From positions 1 through 64,000 of the forward strand of contig CAYTPI010000011.1 in assembly GCA_964439625.1 (NCBI GenBank): a stretch of 64,000 nt of DNA, written 5' to 3'. The DNA comes from CAYTPI01 sp964439625 (GTDB lineage Bacteria; Chloroflexota; Anaerolineae; Aggregatilineales; UBA3940). Positions 16,329 to 25,171 of this stretch are shown piece after piece; position 1 is the stretch's first letter; every line of letters starts with the position of its first letter. The notes beneath the pieces were generated by a model. It was not told the origin of the DNA, made no database searches, and worked only from the letters and a program-made list of their open reading frames with translations. The position numbers and the translations under genes were made by a program.

Positions 16329-17693
16329 CTACCAAACAGGGACGATCCACCCATCCCGGTACAGGTGCTCTCGTTCTGCCACAGTGAGGCTTTCAAGCTG
16401 TTTGAGCGCTGGCAGTTCGTGATACTCTGCTCTGGCGTCGTGGAAATACGTGTCGCCAGATGTGTTGTAAACCCATGGTGCTGCTTGCCAACGAGCAGCG
16501 GTCAACCTACGATGCACGTAGGGAAGCGACGCACGTTTTTCTGCATTGAGGATAATTTCCGCATACGCCTGCACCATTTGCTCTTGGTGATAATGCTCTT
16601 TCAGATAGGCTAATGTCTCTGAGCGAACAACCTCATTATTCTTAATGATGCGTGCTGTTTTTTCCGCGGCTGCGTTAATATCGCCGTAGTTAATCTTATC
16701 CACCAAAGCTTCAGGCAGAAGCTCCCGCGCAACACCAACCCGCGCCAAGACAGCAGGTGTACCACATGCCATCGATTCATATGGTACATTGCCGAATGTC
16801 TCCAATGAGCTACCAATTGCCATTGTTACATCACCTAAGCTGTACAGCGCTGGCATTAGCGACTGCGGTACCCATACATGGAAAACAAATACATCTTCTA
16901 AGCCATAACTTGTAATGCGGTTCGTGATGTCCTGGTAGAAAGCCCGACCATCCGGTGAAAGTGCCTCCTCAATCCAACGAGGGACTAATACTTTCAGATT
17001 CATTATCCCATGTTCTTCAACTAAGACCTTGCTCACCTCTATCAAATCAGGCAGACCTTTGGTTGCATCAGGCCGATGAGGGAATAATACAATAGCGTGC
17101 TTGTCAGGGTCAACGCCCGGTATCAAAGCGAGAATCGGTTGCAGGTCAGTCACCTTAAAATGCTCAAAATCTAGCCCATTGTAAATGCGATGAACTCGCT
17201 CTCCCAAGCCAGGAAAGAAGCGCCCGACAGTGTTTAGAACAACATCGCGCTGAAAATCACTGATTAGAATCAAGTCGTCGCCTTGGAAGAGAAAAGCACT
17301 CTGTAGTGTTTCTGAAAAAACCAACGCCCGCAGCGAGACAACCGTCGGGATATCTTGGTGGGCATACGGGAAAATAAAGCCGCCATCAGCATTGTAAAAG
17401 ACATCGGCATCAGCTAAGGCGTCTCCCAGTGCCTGCACCGCATGGGCAATGTTGTAGATTGGTGTGGCGTAGGGTTCAGGATACGGCTGCTTGAAGCGGA
17501 ACACAGGCTCTACCGACACATTATGGTGCCAGTTGAAGCGATCCACAGCATCGGGAGGGCGGCGCGTACACAGTACACGGACATCATGGCCCAATTCACC
17601 GAGATATAAGGCTACAGTTTTAAGGCTTTTCTGAGCGCCGCCCATCACACGATCTGCATAGAGGGGGGTCATTGAGAAAACAACAATTTTCAT
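16329..17693 (-). CDS. Glycosyltransferase, GT4-like
   Basis: A 454-residue cytoplasmic or peripheral glycosyltransferase of GT-B fold. The N-terminus MKIVVFSMTP with a Gly-rich GGAQKSL loop is the acceptor-side Rossmann domain. The donor-side EX7E motif is ETFGNVPYE, followed by SMACGTPAVLA. The start at MKIVVF is preferred over an upstream ATG because a GGCGAG site precedes it and the upstream 12 residues are not family-like. The sugar substrate is unknown. It is separated by 91 bases from the upstream reductase gene and has no obvious pathway partner nearby. Confidence 0.8.
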   Translation of the reverse strand: MKIVVFSMTPLYADRVMGGAQKSLKTVALYLGELGHDVRVLCTRRPPDAVDRFNWHHNVSVEPVFRFKQPYPEPYATPIYNIAHAVQALGDALADADVFYNADGGFIFPYAHQDIPTVVSLRALVFSETLQSAFLFQGDDLILISDFQRDVVLNTVGRFFPGLGERVHRIYNGLDFEHFKVTDLQPILALIPGVDPDKHAIVLFPHRPDATKGLPDLIEVSKVLVEEHGIMNLKVLVPRWIEEALSPDGRAFYQDITNRITSYGLEDVFVFHVWVPQSLMPALYSLGDVTMAIGSSLETFGNVPYESMACGTPAVLARVGVARELLPEALVDKINYGDINAAAEKTARIIKNNEVVRSETLAYLKEHYHQEQMVQAYAEIILNAEKRASLPYVHRRLTAARWQAAPWVYNTSGDTYFHDARAEYHELPALKQLESLTVAEREHLYRDGWIVPVW

Positions 17694-17784
17694 AATCACT
17701 CGCCTTGTTGCTGAGGGTGGGAAGTGCATCAGTATTCAAATAAAAGGGGACTAGAATACACCAATCCCTTAAGTCATTCTTGTG

Positions 17785-19206
17785 TTACAGTGTTGCTTCG
17801 CGCAGCGCCTTGATCTGTGCCAACATGTCTTCCACGCGTGAGAACTTAAGGCGCGGACGCCCCAGTTCTTCGCCGCGAGCCTTTTCTACGGTGTCAAGTA
17901 GGAGCCAATCATCATAGGTTACAAAATCAACATCTCGCGACTGGAGCAGGTTAATAATTGCATCGTTGCTTGTTTGCGTTGGTGCGTGCAGTTTGCCCGC
18001 TTGGGCATCTTCCAACAGCTTTTCGACGGTTTCCACTGAGTCGGGCTTGTTCGTACCAATGACGCCACTCGGCCCACGTTTGATCCAACCGACGACGTAC
18101 TCTCCGGTCACCTGTTCGCCGCCTTCCATGTCAGTCATCACACGGCCCATATTGTTGGGGATCACGCCCCATTTATCATAGAAGGGAACATCCGGCAGCG
18201 GTACGCCTCTGTACCCTACAGAACGGAATACCAACTGCACTGGGATGATCTCTGTCTCCTCAGTAGCCCGTGGACGCAGCACGCCGCGATCATTGAGGTA
18301 AAGCTCATTCTTGACAACTCGTATCGCCTCGACCTTGTCCGCCCCGATAATTTCGATTGGGGAAGTGAGGAACTTCATAATGATCTGCTTAGGCTTACCC
18401 TTCGGCTTTTGTTGAGCATAAGCCTGGAGAATAGCCACGTTCTTCACATCTTTCGGCTCAGCATCATCACTATCGATATAAGCTTGGCTGAGTGCATCTA
18501 GCTGCGCTTGCTCTGGCGCAACGATCAGGTCGGTCTCTTCTAACTCACCTAGTTCTTTAATCTCCGGGTTGGTGAAGGCCGCTTGTGCTGGTCCACGCCG
18601 CCCAAGTACATAGATGCGCTTGACATTGCTTTTCGCAAGTGCCTCCAGCGCATAATCAGCGACGTCCGTCTCCATCAACTCCGTCTGACTGTGCGCCAGC
18701 ATTCGTGTCACATCCATAGCGACGTTACCGACTCCAATCACGGCGACTGCCTCTGCGTCAAGGTTAAAACTTAAATCACGATAATCCGGATGGGCGTTAT
18801 ACCAGGCAACGAACTCAGTGGCTGCTCGGCTGCCAGGCAGATCCTCGCCAGGGATACCCAGTGATTTGTCCGTCTGGGCACCGACAGCATAAATAACCGC
18901 GTGATAGTGTGCTTCCAGATCAGCATGCGATAGGTCTATACCATATTCAACGTTACCAAAATAACGGACGTTATCCTTACCGGCGATGCGGTCGTAGAGC
19001 TTGGTCACACTCTTTATCTTTTGATGGTCGGGGGCGACCCCACCGCGTACCAGTCCATGGGGTGTTGGCAGCCGCTCAAACATATCTATCTGAACGTCAA
19101 AATCCTTTTGCTTTTCCAGTGCATCGGCAGCATAAAATCCCGATGGTCCCGAGCCGATAATCGCGACGCGTAATTTTGCTGGAGCCGCGCCATTCAAATC
19201 AGTCAT
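17785..19206 (-). CDS. Ferredoxin/adrenodoxin-type NADP+ reductase (FprA-like)
   Basis: A 473-residue FAD enzyme moving electrons between NADPH and ferredoxin-type carriers. The FAD site is VAIIGSGPSGFYAAD, followed by the family-specific HGLVRGGVAPDH. The NADP site is GVGNVAMDVTRML with RRGPAQAAFTNPE, and the C-terminal GWIKRGPSGVIGTNK is diagnostic for the adrenodoxin-reductase/FprA subgroup. No ferredoxin gene is adjacent, so the partner is unknown. Glutamate synthase small subunits are related but lack the VRGGVAPDH motif. Confidence 0.9.
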   Translation of the reverse strand: MTDLNGAAPAKLRVAIIGSGPSGFYAADALEKQKDFDVQIDMFERLPTPHGLVRGGVAPDHQKIKSVTKLYDRIAGKDNVRYFGNVEYGIDLSHADLEAHYHAVIYAVGAQTDKSLGIPGEDLPGSRAATEFVAWYNAHPDYRDLSFNLDAEAVAVIGVGNVAMDVTRMLAHSQTELMETDVADYALEALAKSNVKRIYVLGRRGPAQAAFTNPEIKELGELEETDLIVAPEQAQLDALSQAYIDSDDAEPKDVKNVAILQAYAQQKPKGKPKQIIMKFLTSPIEIIGADKVEAIRVVKNELYLNDRGVLRPRATEETEIIPVQLVFRSVGYRGVPLPDVPFYDKWGVIPNNMGRVMTDMEGGEQVTGEYVVGWIKRGPSGVIGTNKPDSVETVEKLLEDAQAGKLHAPTQTSNDAIINLLQSRDVDFVTYDDWLLLDTVEKARGEELGRPRLKFSRVEDMLAQIKALREATL

Positions 19207-19399
19207 TAAATTTCCTCTTTGTGTTAAATTTCACGTAATGCGTAGAGATTATATAACCAGCCACCCCATTAATACGAGTATGAGATAGTATTGAGTTATT
19301 GAGCACCTGCATCTTATGACGAAGCTGTGTGGTTTTTATCAGAAGAACGCAAACCATCCTGTAGATCTAGAGTCGCAAAGTAACAGTAGCCGCTGCCTC

Positions 19400-19428
19400 T
19401 TGCACAATCAACCCCATCTGAGTAGACT
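19400..19428 (+). promoter_or_regulatory. Predicted promoter of the foldase lipoprotein operon
   Basis: TTGCAC (19400-19405) and TAGACT (19423-19428) are 17 bases apart. The -10 is the same hexamer as in the metal-importer promoter. The predicted transcript would start near 19435, which agrees with translation beginning at the GTG at 19469 and not further upstream. Confidence 0.5.
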
Positions 19429-19468
19429 GGTCGCTGGAAAACATATCAATAGCTACAGGTTAATTCTC

Positions 19469-20413
19469 GTGAAGCGACTCTTTCTCGTAGTGATCATCAG
19501 CCTGCTGCTCGTGGCTTGTGGTCGCAACACCACCACTGCAACACCTGCCATCCCAGACGCCAGCAATCAGGTTGACCCACCACCACCTGTTAGCAATGAG
19601 GGTGCTCAAGGTGAGGTTTTGGTTGAGGTCAATGGACAGCCGATCACCCGCAATCAGTACGAACGTGAACTGGCTCGTTTCCAGGCAGGGCAGGCAGCCC
19701 TGGGCATTCAACCGGATGATGAAGCCGCTTATCGTCAGCAGGTATTAGACTTATTGGTTGAGAACGAACTGATCCGCCAGCGAGCGGCAGCACAGGGTAT
19801 TACAATCTCGGATGGGCAAATCGACGCAGAGATTGAAGATACGCTCAACGATCTCCTGAATGATGGTCAGGCAGAGACCCCCGCTGAAGCACAGGAATAC
19901 TTCGAGGGCTGGCTCCAAGGCAACTACTACACCCGCGAGGAATTCCGCGAGATCATCCGTCTTACCCTAATGACCCAGCAGCTCCGTGAGCCTGTCATCG
20001 CCAGTGTGCCAGTTACCGCAGAACACGTCCGCGCCCGCCATATCCTTGTCAATTCACGTGAGGACGCTGAAGAAGTACTTACGCGTCTGAATAACGGCGA
20101 AGATTTCAGTGCACTTGCCGCAGAGTACTCTGTAGATGTGACCACAGCAAGCAATTCTGGCGATTTGGGTTGGTTTGCACGTGGCAGTCTGCTGGTGCCG
20201 CAGGTTGAAGAGGTCGCATTTAGCCAAGATCCCAACCAAATCAGTGATATTATTGAGACGGATTGGGGTTTCCACATTATTCAAACATTGGAGTTTGATG
20301 ACAATTACGAAGTCACTCAGGAGACACGTCAACGACTGATCGAAGATGCGATTGAGCAGTGGCGGCTTGGCCTACGGACAGACGCGAGCATCGTCGAGGT
20401 CAACCCGATTTAA
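19469..20413 (+). CDS. Parvulin-type peptidyl-prolyl isomerase lipoprotein (PrsA/SurA-like)
   Basis: A secreted, lipid-anchored folding factor. The GTG start gives KRLFLVVIISLLLVAC, a good lipoprotein signal; the longer open frame upstream would bury it. The N-terminal region (EVNGQPITRNQYEREL) resembles the SurA/PrsA chaperone helix. The parvulin domain starts at VRARHILV, with ALAAEYSVD, SGDLGWFARG and DWGFHIIQ. It likely helps exported proteins fold outside the membrane. The stop overlaps the next start (TAATG), so the downstream membrane protein is co-translated. Confidence 0.88.
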   Translation: MKRLFLVVIISLLLVACGRNTTTATPAIPDASNQVDPPPPVSNEGAQGEVLVEVNGQPITRNQYERELARFQAGQAALGIQPDDEAAYRQQVLDLLVENELIRQRAAAQGITISDGQIDAEIEDTLNDLLNDGQAETPAEAQEYFEGWLQGNYYTREEFREIIRLTLMTQQLREPVIASVPVTAEHVRARHILVNSREDAEEVLTRLNNGEDFSALAAEYSVDVTTASNSGDLGWFARGSLLVPQVEEVAFSQDPNQISDIIETDWGFHIIQTLEFDDNYEVTQETRQRLIEDAIEQWRLGLRTDASIVEVNPI

Positions 20414-21138
20414 TGTCAAGCACTCGTAATCAGAGGCCATCCAATGAGGGTCTCTACAATATCGTCTCAATTATTTTCCTGATATTGACCGCTGCGGTCA
20501 TCGTATGGGGTGTACTGGTCGCCCAGAACCCGCGTTCTGCATACAACGTGCTGCAGCCCAGTGCCCCTGAGCCAACCCCGACTATTATTCTCATTCCGGG
20601 GATCAACGCGCCCTTACCAGAGACGCCTATTGCTGCGGCGCCCGGGGTCGAAATGTTACCCGGCTCTGCTGACTCCGAGTCTCAACCAGCTGCGCCTCCC
20701 ACGCTGCTCCCAACACCCACTCGCGTCGATATTGCGCCGCCTTCTGTTCAGAATACGCCGTCAATCCTACCATTTACTTTACAAGATGATGCCGTGACCT
20801 TTGTTCAAAACGGCAACAGTCAGGGTTGCGCTTGGCAGAGCATCGCTGGTGAGGTTCGTGGGCTGCAAGGGCAAGCATTGACCGGCTTATTCGTCTCCGT
20901 AACTGCTAACGACATTGACTTTGAAAACATTCAACGCACAGGCAGTGAACCCCGCTTCGGCACAGCGGGCTTTGAAGTTGTCCTTGGGCAAACGCCCGTG
21001 GCGGCGGAATATATCGTCAGGTTGTTAAATACGACCGGTGTGCCCCTCTCCGAGCCGATTATTGTGCGAACACTGCCCTCTTGTGATCGCAACGTTGCCA
21101 TTCTCAATTTCGTCCAGAACCGCGAATTTACTCGTTAA
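20413..21138 (+). CDS. Single-pass membrane protein of unknown function
   Basis: A 241-residue protein starting at MSSTRNQ, coupled by stop/start overlap to the foldase gene. It has a short basic N-terminus, one transmembrane helix (about residues 20-40), a Pro/Thr-rich extracytoplasmic linker, and a C-terminal domain of about 110 residues. That domain has two cysteines, GCAWQSIAGEV and LPSCDRN, which could form a disulfide. I do not recognise the domain; the spacing suggests a small beta-sandwich. Its operon position hints at an envelope role, but no function can be assigned. Confidence 0.7.
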   Translation: MSSTRNQRPSNEGLYNIVSIIFLILTAAVIVWGVLVAQNPRSAYNVLQPSAPEPTPTIILIPGINAPLPETPIAAAPGVEMLPGSADSESQPAAPPTLLPTPTRVDIAPPSVQNTPSILPFTLQDDAVTFVQNGNSQGCAWQSIAGEVRGLQGQALTGLFVSVTANDIDFENIQRTGSEPRFGTAGFEVVLGQTPVAAEYIVRLLNTTGVPLSEPIIVRTLPSCDRNVAILNFVQNREFTR

Positions 21139-21144
21139 TTCTGT

Positions 21145-21960
21145 ATGGGTACGCTCTACCTTGTCCCAACGCCAATTGGCAACCTCGAAGATATTACGCT
21201 GCGGGCGCTGCGCGTTCTGAAAGAGGTCTCGCTGATAGCGGCAGAAGATACCCGCACTACTGGACGACTGCTAGCTCACTACGAGATTGCTACACCGCAG
21301 ATTAGCTACCACGAACACAACGAATTGGCTCGCCTTGACGATCTGCTCAATGCTTTGGCAGCGGGCGATGTCGCGCTGGTCTCTGATGCAGGTACCCCCG
21401 CCATCTCTGACCCAGGCTATCGTCTTATATCAGCCGCCATCGAACATGGCGTAACCGTCGTTCCGCTACCAGGAGCTTCCGCTGTGACGTCAGCGCTGGT
21501 CGCTTCTGGGCTACCCACGGACACGTTCGCCTTTCTGGGTTTTTTTCCGCGCAAAGCCAAGGCAATCAGAGATACCCTGACGGGCATAGCAGACTACCCG
21601 CACACGTTGATCTTCTATGAGTCACCCCACCGCCTGACGGGCACATTAGGTCAGATTACTAGCACACTAGGGAAACGGCGGGTCGTCGTCTGCCGGGAGA
21701 TCAGTAAGTTGCACGAAGAAATCATTAGAGGAACAGCGCATGTCGTGCAGGCATATTTTGAAGAGCACACCCCCCGCGGAGAAATCGTGGTGCTGATCGA
21801 AGGGATGCAGCCCACCGAAGATGCAGATTGGGACGCGGAGCGCGTTCAAGCAGCGTTTGAGCAAGCCTTAGCGGGTGGCTTGTCTCGCAGCGCAGCAGCC
21901 AAGCAGGTTGCAGCCGAGTCGGGTTGGTCAAAGCGTGATGTTTACGACCTTGATGTTTGA
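21145..21960 (+). CDS. rsmI: 16S rRNA (cytidine1402-2'-O)-methyltransferase
   Basis: A SAM-dependent methyltransferase of the tetrapyrrole-methylase fold that modifies C1402 in the ribosomal P site. It shows the characteristic N-terminus LYLVPTPIGNLEDITLRA, AAEDTRTTGRLL, ALVSDAGTPAISDPGY, PLPGASA and FYESPHRL. Length is 271 residues, normal. The last 19 bases overlap the end of the convergent glycosyltransferase gene. A six-base gap separates it from the membrane protein upstream, so it may be part of the same transcript. Confidence 0.95.
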   Translation: MGTLYLVPTPIGNLEDITLRALRVLKEVSLIAAEDTRTTGRLLAHYEIATPQISYHEHNELARLDDLLNALAAGDVALVSDAGTPAISDPGYRLISAAIEHGVTVVPLPGASAVTSALVASGLPTDTFAFLGFFPRKAKAIRDTLTGIADYPHTLIFYESPHRLTGTLGQITSTLGKRRVVVCREISKLHEEIIRGTAHVVQAYFEEHTPRGEIVVLIEGMQPTEDADWDAERVQAAFEQALAGGLSRSAAAKQVAAESGWSKRDVYDLDV

Positions 21961-23123
21961 CCGCTCTGGACTTCAGCGAGCGCCTTGCCGTACATCGCGA
22001 TAGTCTCGTGGACGGTTGTTTCCCAACTGAATGCCTTGGCACGCTCCAGCCCTTTTTGCTTGAGATCAGTGTAAATATTGTCCTGATTAATGATCGCCAG
22101 GATAGCGCCAGCCATCCCCCGAGCATCCTCTGCCCCGACGACGAAGCCCGCTTCGCCAACCACCTCCGGCAGCGAACTCAAGTCAGTAGTGATAACAGGT
22201 GTACCGGATGCCATCGCTTCGAGTACAGGCAACCCAAAGCCCTCGTATACTGACGGATATACAAACACACGCGCCATCCGGTAGAGTGAGGCTTTATGCC
22301 CCTCATCAATGTAACCGATTAAACGTACCGCATCAGATAGGTTCTGCTGCTCGATCAACTGTTTGACGTTGTCAAAGCGCGGCGTGATCTCTTTAGGCAA
22401 GCGACCTGCGATCACCAATGGTACTTGGTCAGCGAGGCCTGCCCGAACGTAAGTATAGGCTTTTAGTAAATGGCGGACGTTCTTGCGCACATCAAACCCA
22501 CCTAGATACAGCACGTACTCCGCTGGTAGGTTGTACTCTTTACGGATGGCTGCATCGACGAAGTTTTCGCCACGGTCACGGTAGTCCGGCCCTACCGCTA
22601 AATAGATCGCTTCGACCTTCTCCGCAGGGATCACCAGCCGTTCGACAATGTCATCTTTTGAGGCGTTCGAGTCCGTCAATACCAGAACCGCACCCCGCGC
22701 TGCCGCAGCCACCAAGCTTGTGTACAGCCGTGCCAACAAGCTACCGCGGTATTCAGGTAGTTTCAATGGAATGATGTCGTGAATGGTAACCACAATCGGC
22801 ACGGGGCTGGAGAGGGGACTACCCCAATAGGGCACATGCCCGAGGTCAGCCTTCAGTTCCCCGAGTAGATGTGGATAGATAACCTGTTCAAAGTGAACCT
22901 TGCCAAGATGCCCGCCAAATCGCAGTTTGGGGCGCAGCACATTAATACCCTCTGGGAGATCGATATCGTCATTACCCGGTACAATCAACGTGAGGTGCAA
23001 GCCGGGTGCAAGGCGACGCATAGTGGTCACTAAGTTGCGGATGTACTGACCACTGCCCGTGTCAGGCCGGTTCCAAAACCAACCATTCAGTGCAATATGG
23101 GTGGGGGACTCTGCGGCTGTCAC
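21942..23123 (-). CDS. Glycosyltransferase, GT4 family
   Basis: A 393-residue GT-B enzyme. The N-terminus has the acceptor-domain pattern LNGWFWNRPDTGSGQYIRNL. The donor domain has GGFDVRKN, the EX7E motif in VYEGFGLPVLEAMASG, and TPVITTDLSSLPEV. It is most like mannosyl- or glucosyl-transferases that build surface polysaccharides; the exact sugar is unknown. The ATG overlaps the galE stop by four bases, so UDP-sugar supply and transfer are coupled. Confidence 0.88.
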   Translation of the reverse strand: MTAAESPTHIALNGWFWNRPDTGSGQYIRNLVTTMRRLAPGLHLTLIVPGNDDIDLPEGINVLRPKLRFGGHLGKVHFEQVIYPHLLGELKADLGHVPYWGSPLSSPVPIVVTIHDIIPLKLPEYRGSLLARLYTSLVAAAARGAVLVLTDSNASKDDIVERLVIPAEKVEAIYLAVGPDYRDRGENFVDAAIRKEYNLPAEYVLYLGGFDVRKNVRHLLKAYTYVRAGLADQVPLVIAGRLPKEITPRFDNVKQLIEQQNLSDAVRLIGYIDEGHKASLYRMARVFVYPSVYEGFGLPVLEAMASGTPVITTDLSSLPEVVGEAGFVVGAEDARGMAGAILAIINQDNIYTDLKQKGLERAKAFSWETTVHETIAMYGKALAEVQSGQTSRS

Positions 23124-24124
23124 GAACCGTCTTCATAACCGTTGGGATACGTCTGATGCCAAGCCCACGCCGTCTCAACGATGGTATGCAAATCAGAGAA
23201 ACGCGGCTCCCAACCAAGTTCTTCGCTGGCCTTGGTTGGGTTGGCAACCAAGCGCGACGCATCGCCGGGGCGGCGGGGTGTCTCAATAGCTGGGATTGGG
23301 TGCCCCGTCACCTCACGGGCCTTTTTGATCACCTCACGTACGCTGAAACCCGCGCCAGCACCAAGGTTATAGTGCAGCGCACCACCACTCTCCCCAAGTG
23401 CTTTGAGGGCCAACACATGTGCGCTGGCAAGGTCTTCAACATGAATATAATCTCGGATGCAGGTGCCGTCCGGTGTCGGGTAATCGGTACCAAAAATGCT
23501 GATCGAATCACGTTGCCCCAGCGCAACCTGCAAAATCAGCGGGATCAGGTGCGATTCTGGGTTGTGGGCTTCACCGCGGACGGGCGTCCCGTCGGAGGCG
23601 ATCACTGCACCTGCTGCGTTGAAGTAACGCAGCACACAATATTGAAGATCGAATATCTCATGGTACCAGTGCAGAAGGCGCTCAACCATTAGCTTACTCT
23701 CTGCATAGACGTTGGCTGGGCAGCACGGGTCATCCTCCGCTAAAGCCTGATCTTGTGTCGCAAAGATACCCGCCGTCGATGAGAAGACTAAACGCTTAAC
23801 ACCTTTATCTTTCAGCACTTCCAGCAAGTTGAGCGTATTCATGACGTTGTTGCGGAAGTAGGCCGCAGGCTGCTTCATGGAAATACCTGCTTCGATGTAA
23901 GCAGCAAAATGAACAATAGCTTCTGGCTGAGCGCGATCAAATGCGGCTCGCAGCACAGCGTCATCACCAACATCACCGACGATCAACGGCGTTCCTTCAG
24001 GAACAGCAGCCCAATTTCCATTTTCCAGTGAGTCGAATACAGTGACATCATGGCCTGCCCGCTGAAGATAATCAACAGTGACAGAACCGATGTAGCCCGC
24101 CCCGCCGGTTACAAGAACCTTCAA
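23120..24124 (-). CDS. galE: UDP-glucose 4-epimerase
   Basis: An NAD-dependent SDR-type epimerase making UDP-galactose from UDP-glucose. Seen: NAD motif VTGGAGYIGS, HFAAYIEAG, the catalytic STAG and YAESK (Tyr-x-x-x-Lys), YFNAAGA, and GTCIRDYIHVEDLA, which is typical of GalE. It starts with a TTG that overlaps the stop of the preceding PLC-like gene (TTGA). Its downstream neighbour is a glycosyltransferase, so it probably feeds exopolysaccharide or glycolipid synthesis and not galactose catabolism. Confidence 0.92.
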   Translation of the reverse strand: MKVLVTGGAGYIGSVTVDYLQRAGHDVTVFDSLENGNWAAVPEGTPLIVGDVGDDAVLRAAFDRAQPEAIVHFAAYIEAGISMKQPAAYFRNNVMNTLNLLEVLKDKGVKRLVFSSTAGIFATQDQALAEDDPCCPANVYAESKLMVERLLHWYHEIFDLQYCVLRYFNAAGAVIASDGTPVRGEAHNPESHLIPLILQVALGQRDSISIFGTDYPTPDGTCIRDYIHVEDLASAHVLALKALGESGGALHYNLGAGAGFSVREVIKKAREVTGHPIPAIETPRRPGDASRLVANPTKASEELGWEPRFSDLHTIVETAWAWHQTYPNGYEDGS

Positions 24125-24888
24125 TCCGTTCGGCTTTCTAGTTGATAGGCTCGGTTAAAGTAGGCTTCAACCACTTGCTGCATGCGCACTTCCGTATGCT
24201 GTTGGAAAGCCTCAATATTTTGCTTCGGCACAACCGGGTAGACCATCTCTGCCATGGCTGTTTCTGAGGAAATCAAACGGTGCATCTCATCAGGTGGGAT
24301 GTCACAATTACGTGCGGCGAACTCAGCAGAACGAAACTGATTGGTCGCGATCCGTTCGGAGACGTGCATCTGCCAATCTAGCAGGGGACGATTTTCAATG
24401 AACGGCAGCGTGCCTTCGACCTCAGCCTCGCCAACCTGCGCCACAATCTCTGAAGACAAATCTTTCGCCGCCTGATAATCAAGGTAGGCAATCGTCGCGT
24501 TGTAAACCAGCCAATTCGGATGGCTGGCTCCCCACCGTTCACCCGCAAGAAACAGACACGGCATCACCACATCTTCAACCCAGACCTCATCCATCACTAG
24601 ATGCGTCAAGTATCCTGCAATCAAGGCGGCATGGTCGGTTTGCAGCGCCACAGGGTCAGCTAGTGTAGGCCAATCGATCATCATCGTCGTTGGGCCAGTC
24701 ACGTTGGGGTTAGGTGGGATGGTGAAGAAATGCGTACTCTCACGCGATTGCCCGCTAATTATGCGTGTATCAGGTGCGACGGAGCCAAACAGAAACGAGG
24801 CCACCGACTTGTGGTCGGCTGACCAATCGTAATTCGTTTCGTTTAGCAGCTTGTGGGCTGCGAGTAAATGTGTTTGAGAAAAGGGCAT
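24121..24888 (-). CDS. Zinc-dependent phospholipase C-like protein
   Basis: A 255-residue protein starting at MPFSQTHLLAAHKLL. The helical pattern with spaced metal-ligand candidates (FLFGSVAPD, RESTHFF, AALIAGYLTHLVMDEVW, with His and Asp/Glu) resembles the zinc-dependent phospholipase C/S1-P1 fold (PF00882 type). There is no signal peptide, so unlike secreted phospholipases it should act in the cytoplasm. Substrate unknown. It is the first gene of a coupled trio with galE and a GT4 enzyme. An upstream in-frame GTG would add 14 residues. Confidence 0.55.
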   Translation of the reverse strand: MPFSQTHLLAAHKLLNETNYDWSADHKSVASFLFGSVAPDTRIISGQSRESTHFFTIPPNPNVTGPTTMMIDWPTLADPVALQTDHAALIAGYLTHLVMDEVWVEDVVMPCLFLAGERWGASHPNWLVYNATIAYLDYQAAKDLSSEIVAQVGEAEVEGTLPFIENRPLLDWQMHVSERIATNQFRSAEFAARNCDIPPDEMHRLISSETAMAEMVYPVVPKQNIEAFQQHTEVRMQQVVEAYFNRAYQLESRTD

Positions 24889-25171
24889 AACATCAGAAGT
24901 GTAGCTTACGGTGAGCAGGGCTTCAAACACGAAAGCCTACCGCTCAGGGCAATCGCCTTAAAATGATGCTAGAACTCGCGTACTTGGGTCACCCGTGGCT
25001 GAAGTCGCGAGCCTAGCGCTAGGAAAAGAGCGCCGCGTTAGAAACACGCCCCGTCAGACTGATCTCATCGGAAACGCAAGCAAACGCTCAGGAGACACCT
25101 TAGCAATACGTATAGGTCGGAGATCAATGTCTGTCCGGCGACCCGTTTAAAGTGATTACCCTGGTTCCTTG
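24889..25171. other. Gene-free stretch with strong hairpins; possible IS200/IS605-type end
   Basis: No coding region fits here. CTCGCG-t-ACTT (24975-24985) pairs with AAGTCGCGAG (25002-25011) around a loop that itself contains GGGTCACCC. It is followed directly by the perfect palindrome CCTAGCGCTAGG (25012-25023) and then by further GC-rich pairing (GCGT...ACGC). Such stacked imperfect hairpins occur at ends of IS200/IS605 elements and in their guide RNAs. A short minus-strand frame just beyond it could be a TnpB C-terminal scrap, but this is weak. A structured RNA is the main alternative. Confidence 0.35.

Noticed and set aside
24889..24950. 25-base similarity between the start of the bactofilin gene (complement of about 7630-7654) and the region before the PLC-like gene
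   Set aside because: 22 of 25 bases match, but such a match is expected by chance with appreciable probability in a window of this size, and the downstream proteins are unrelated.
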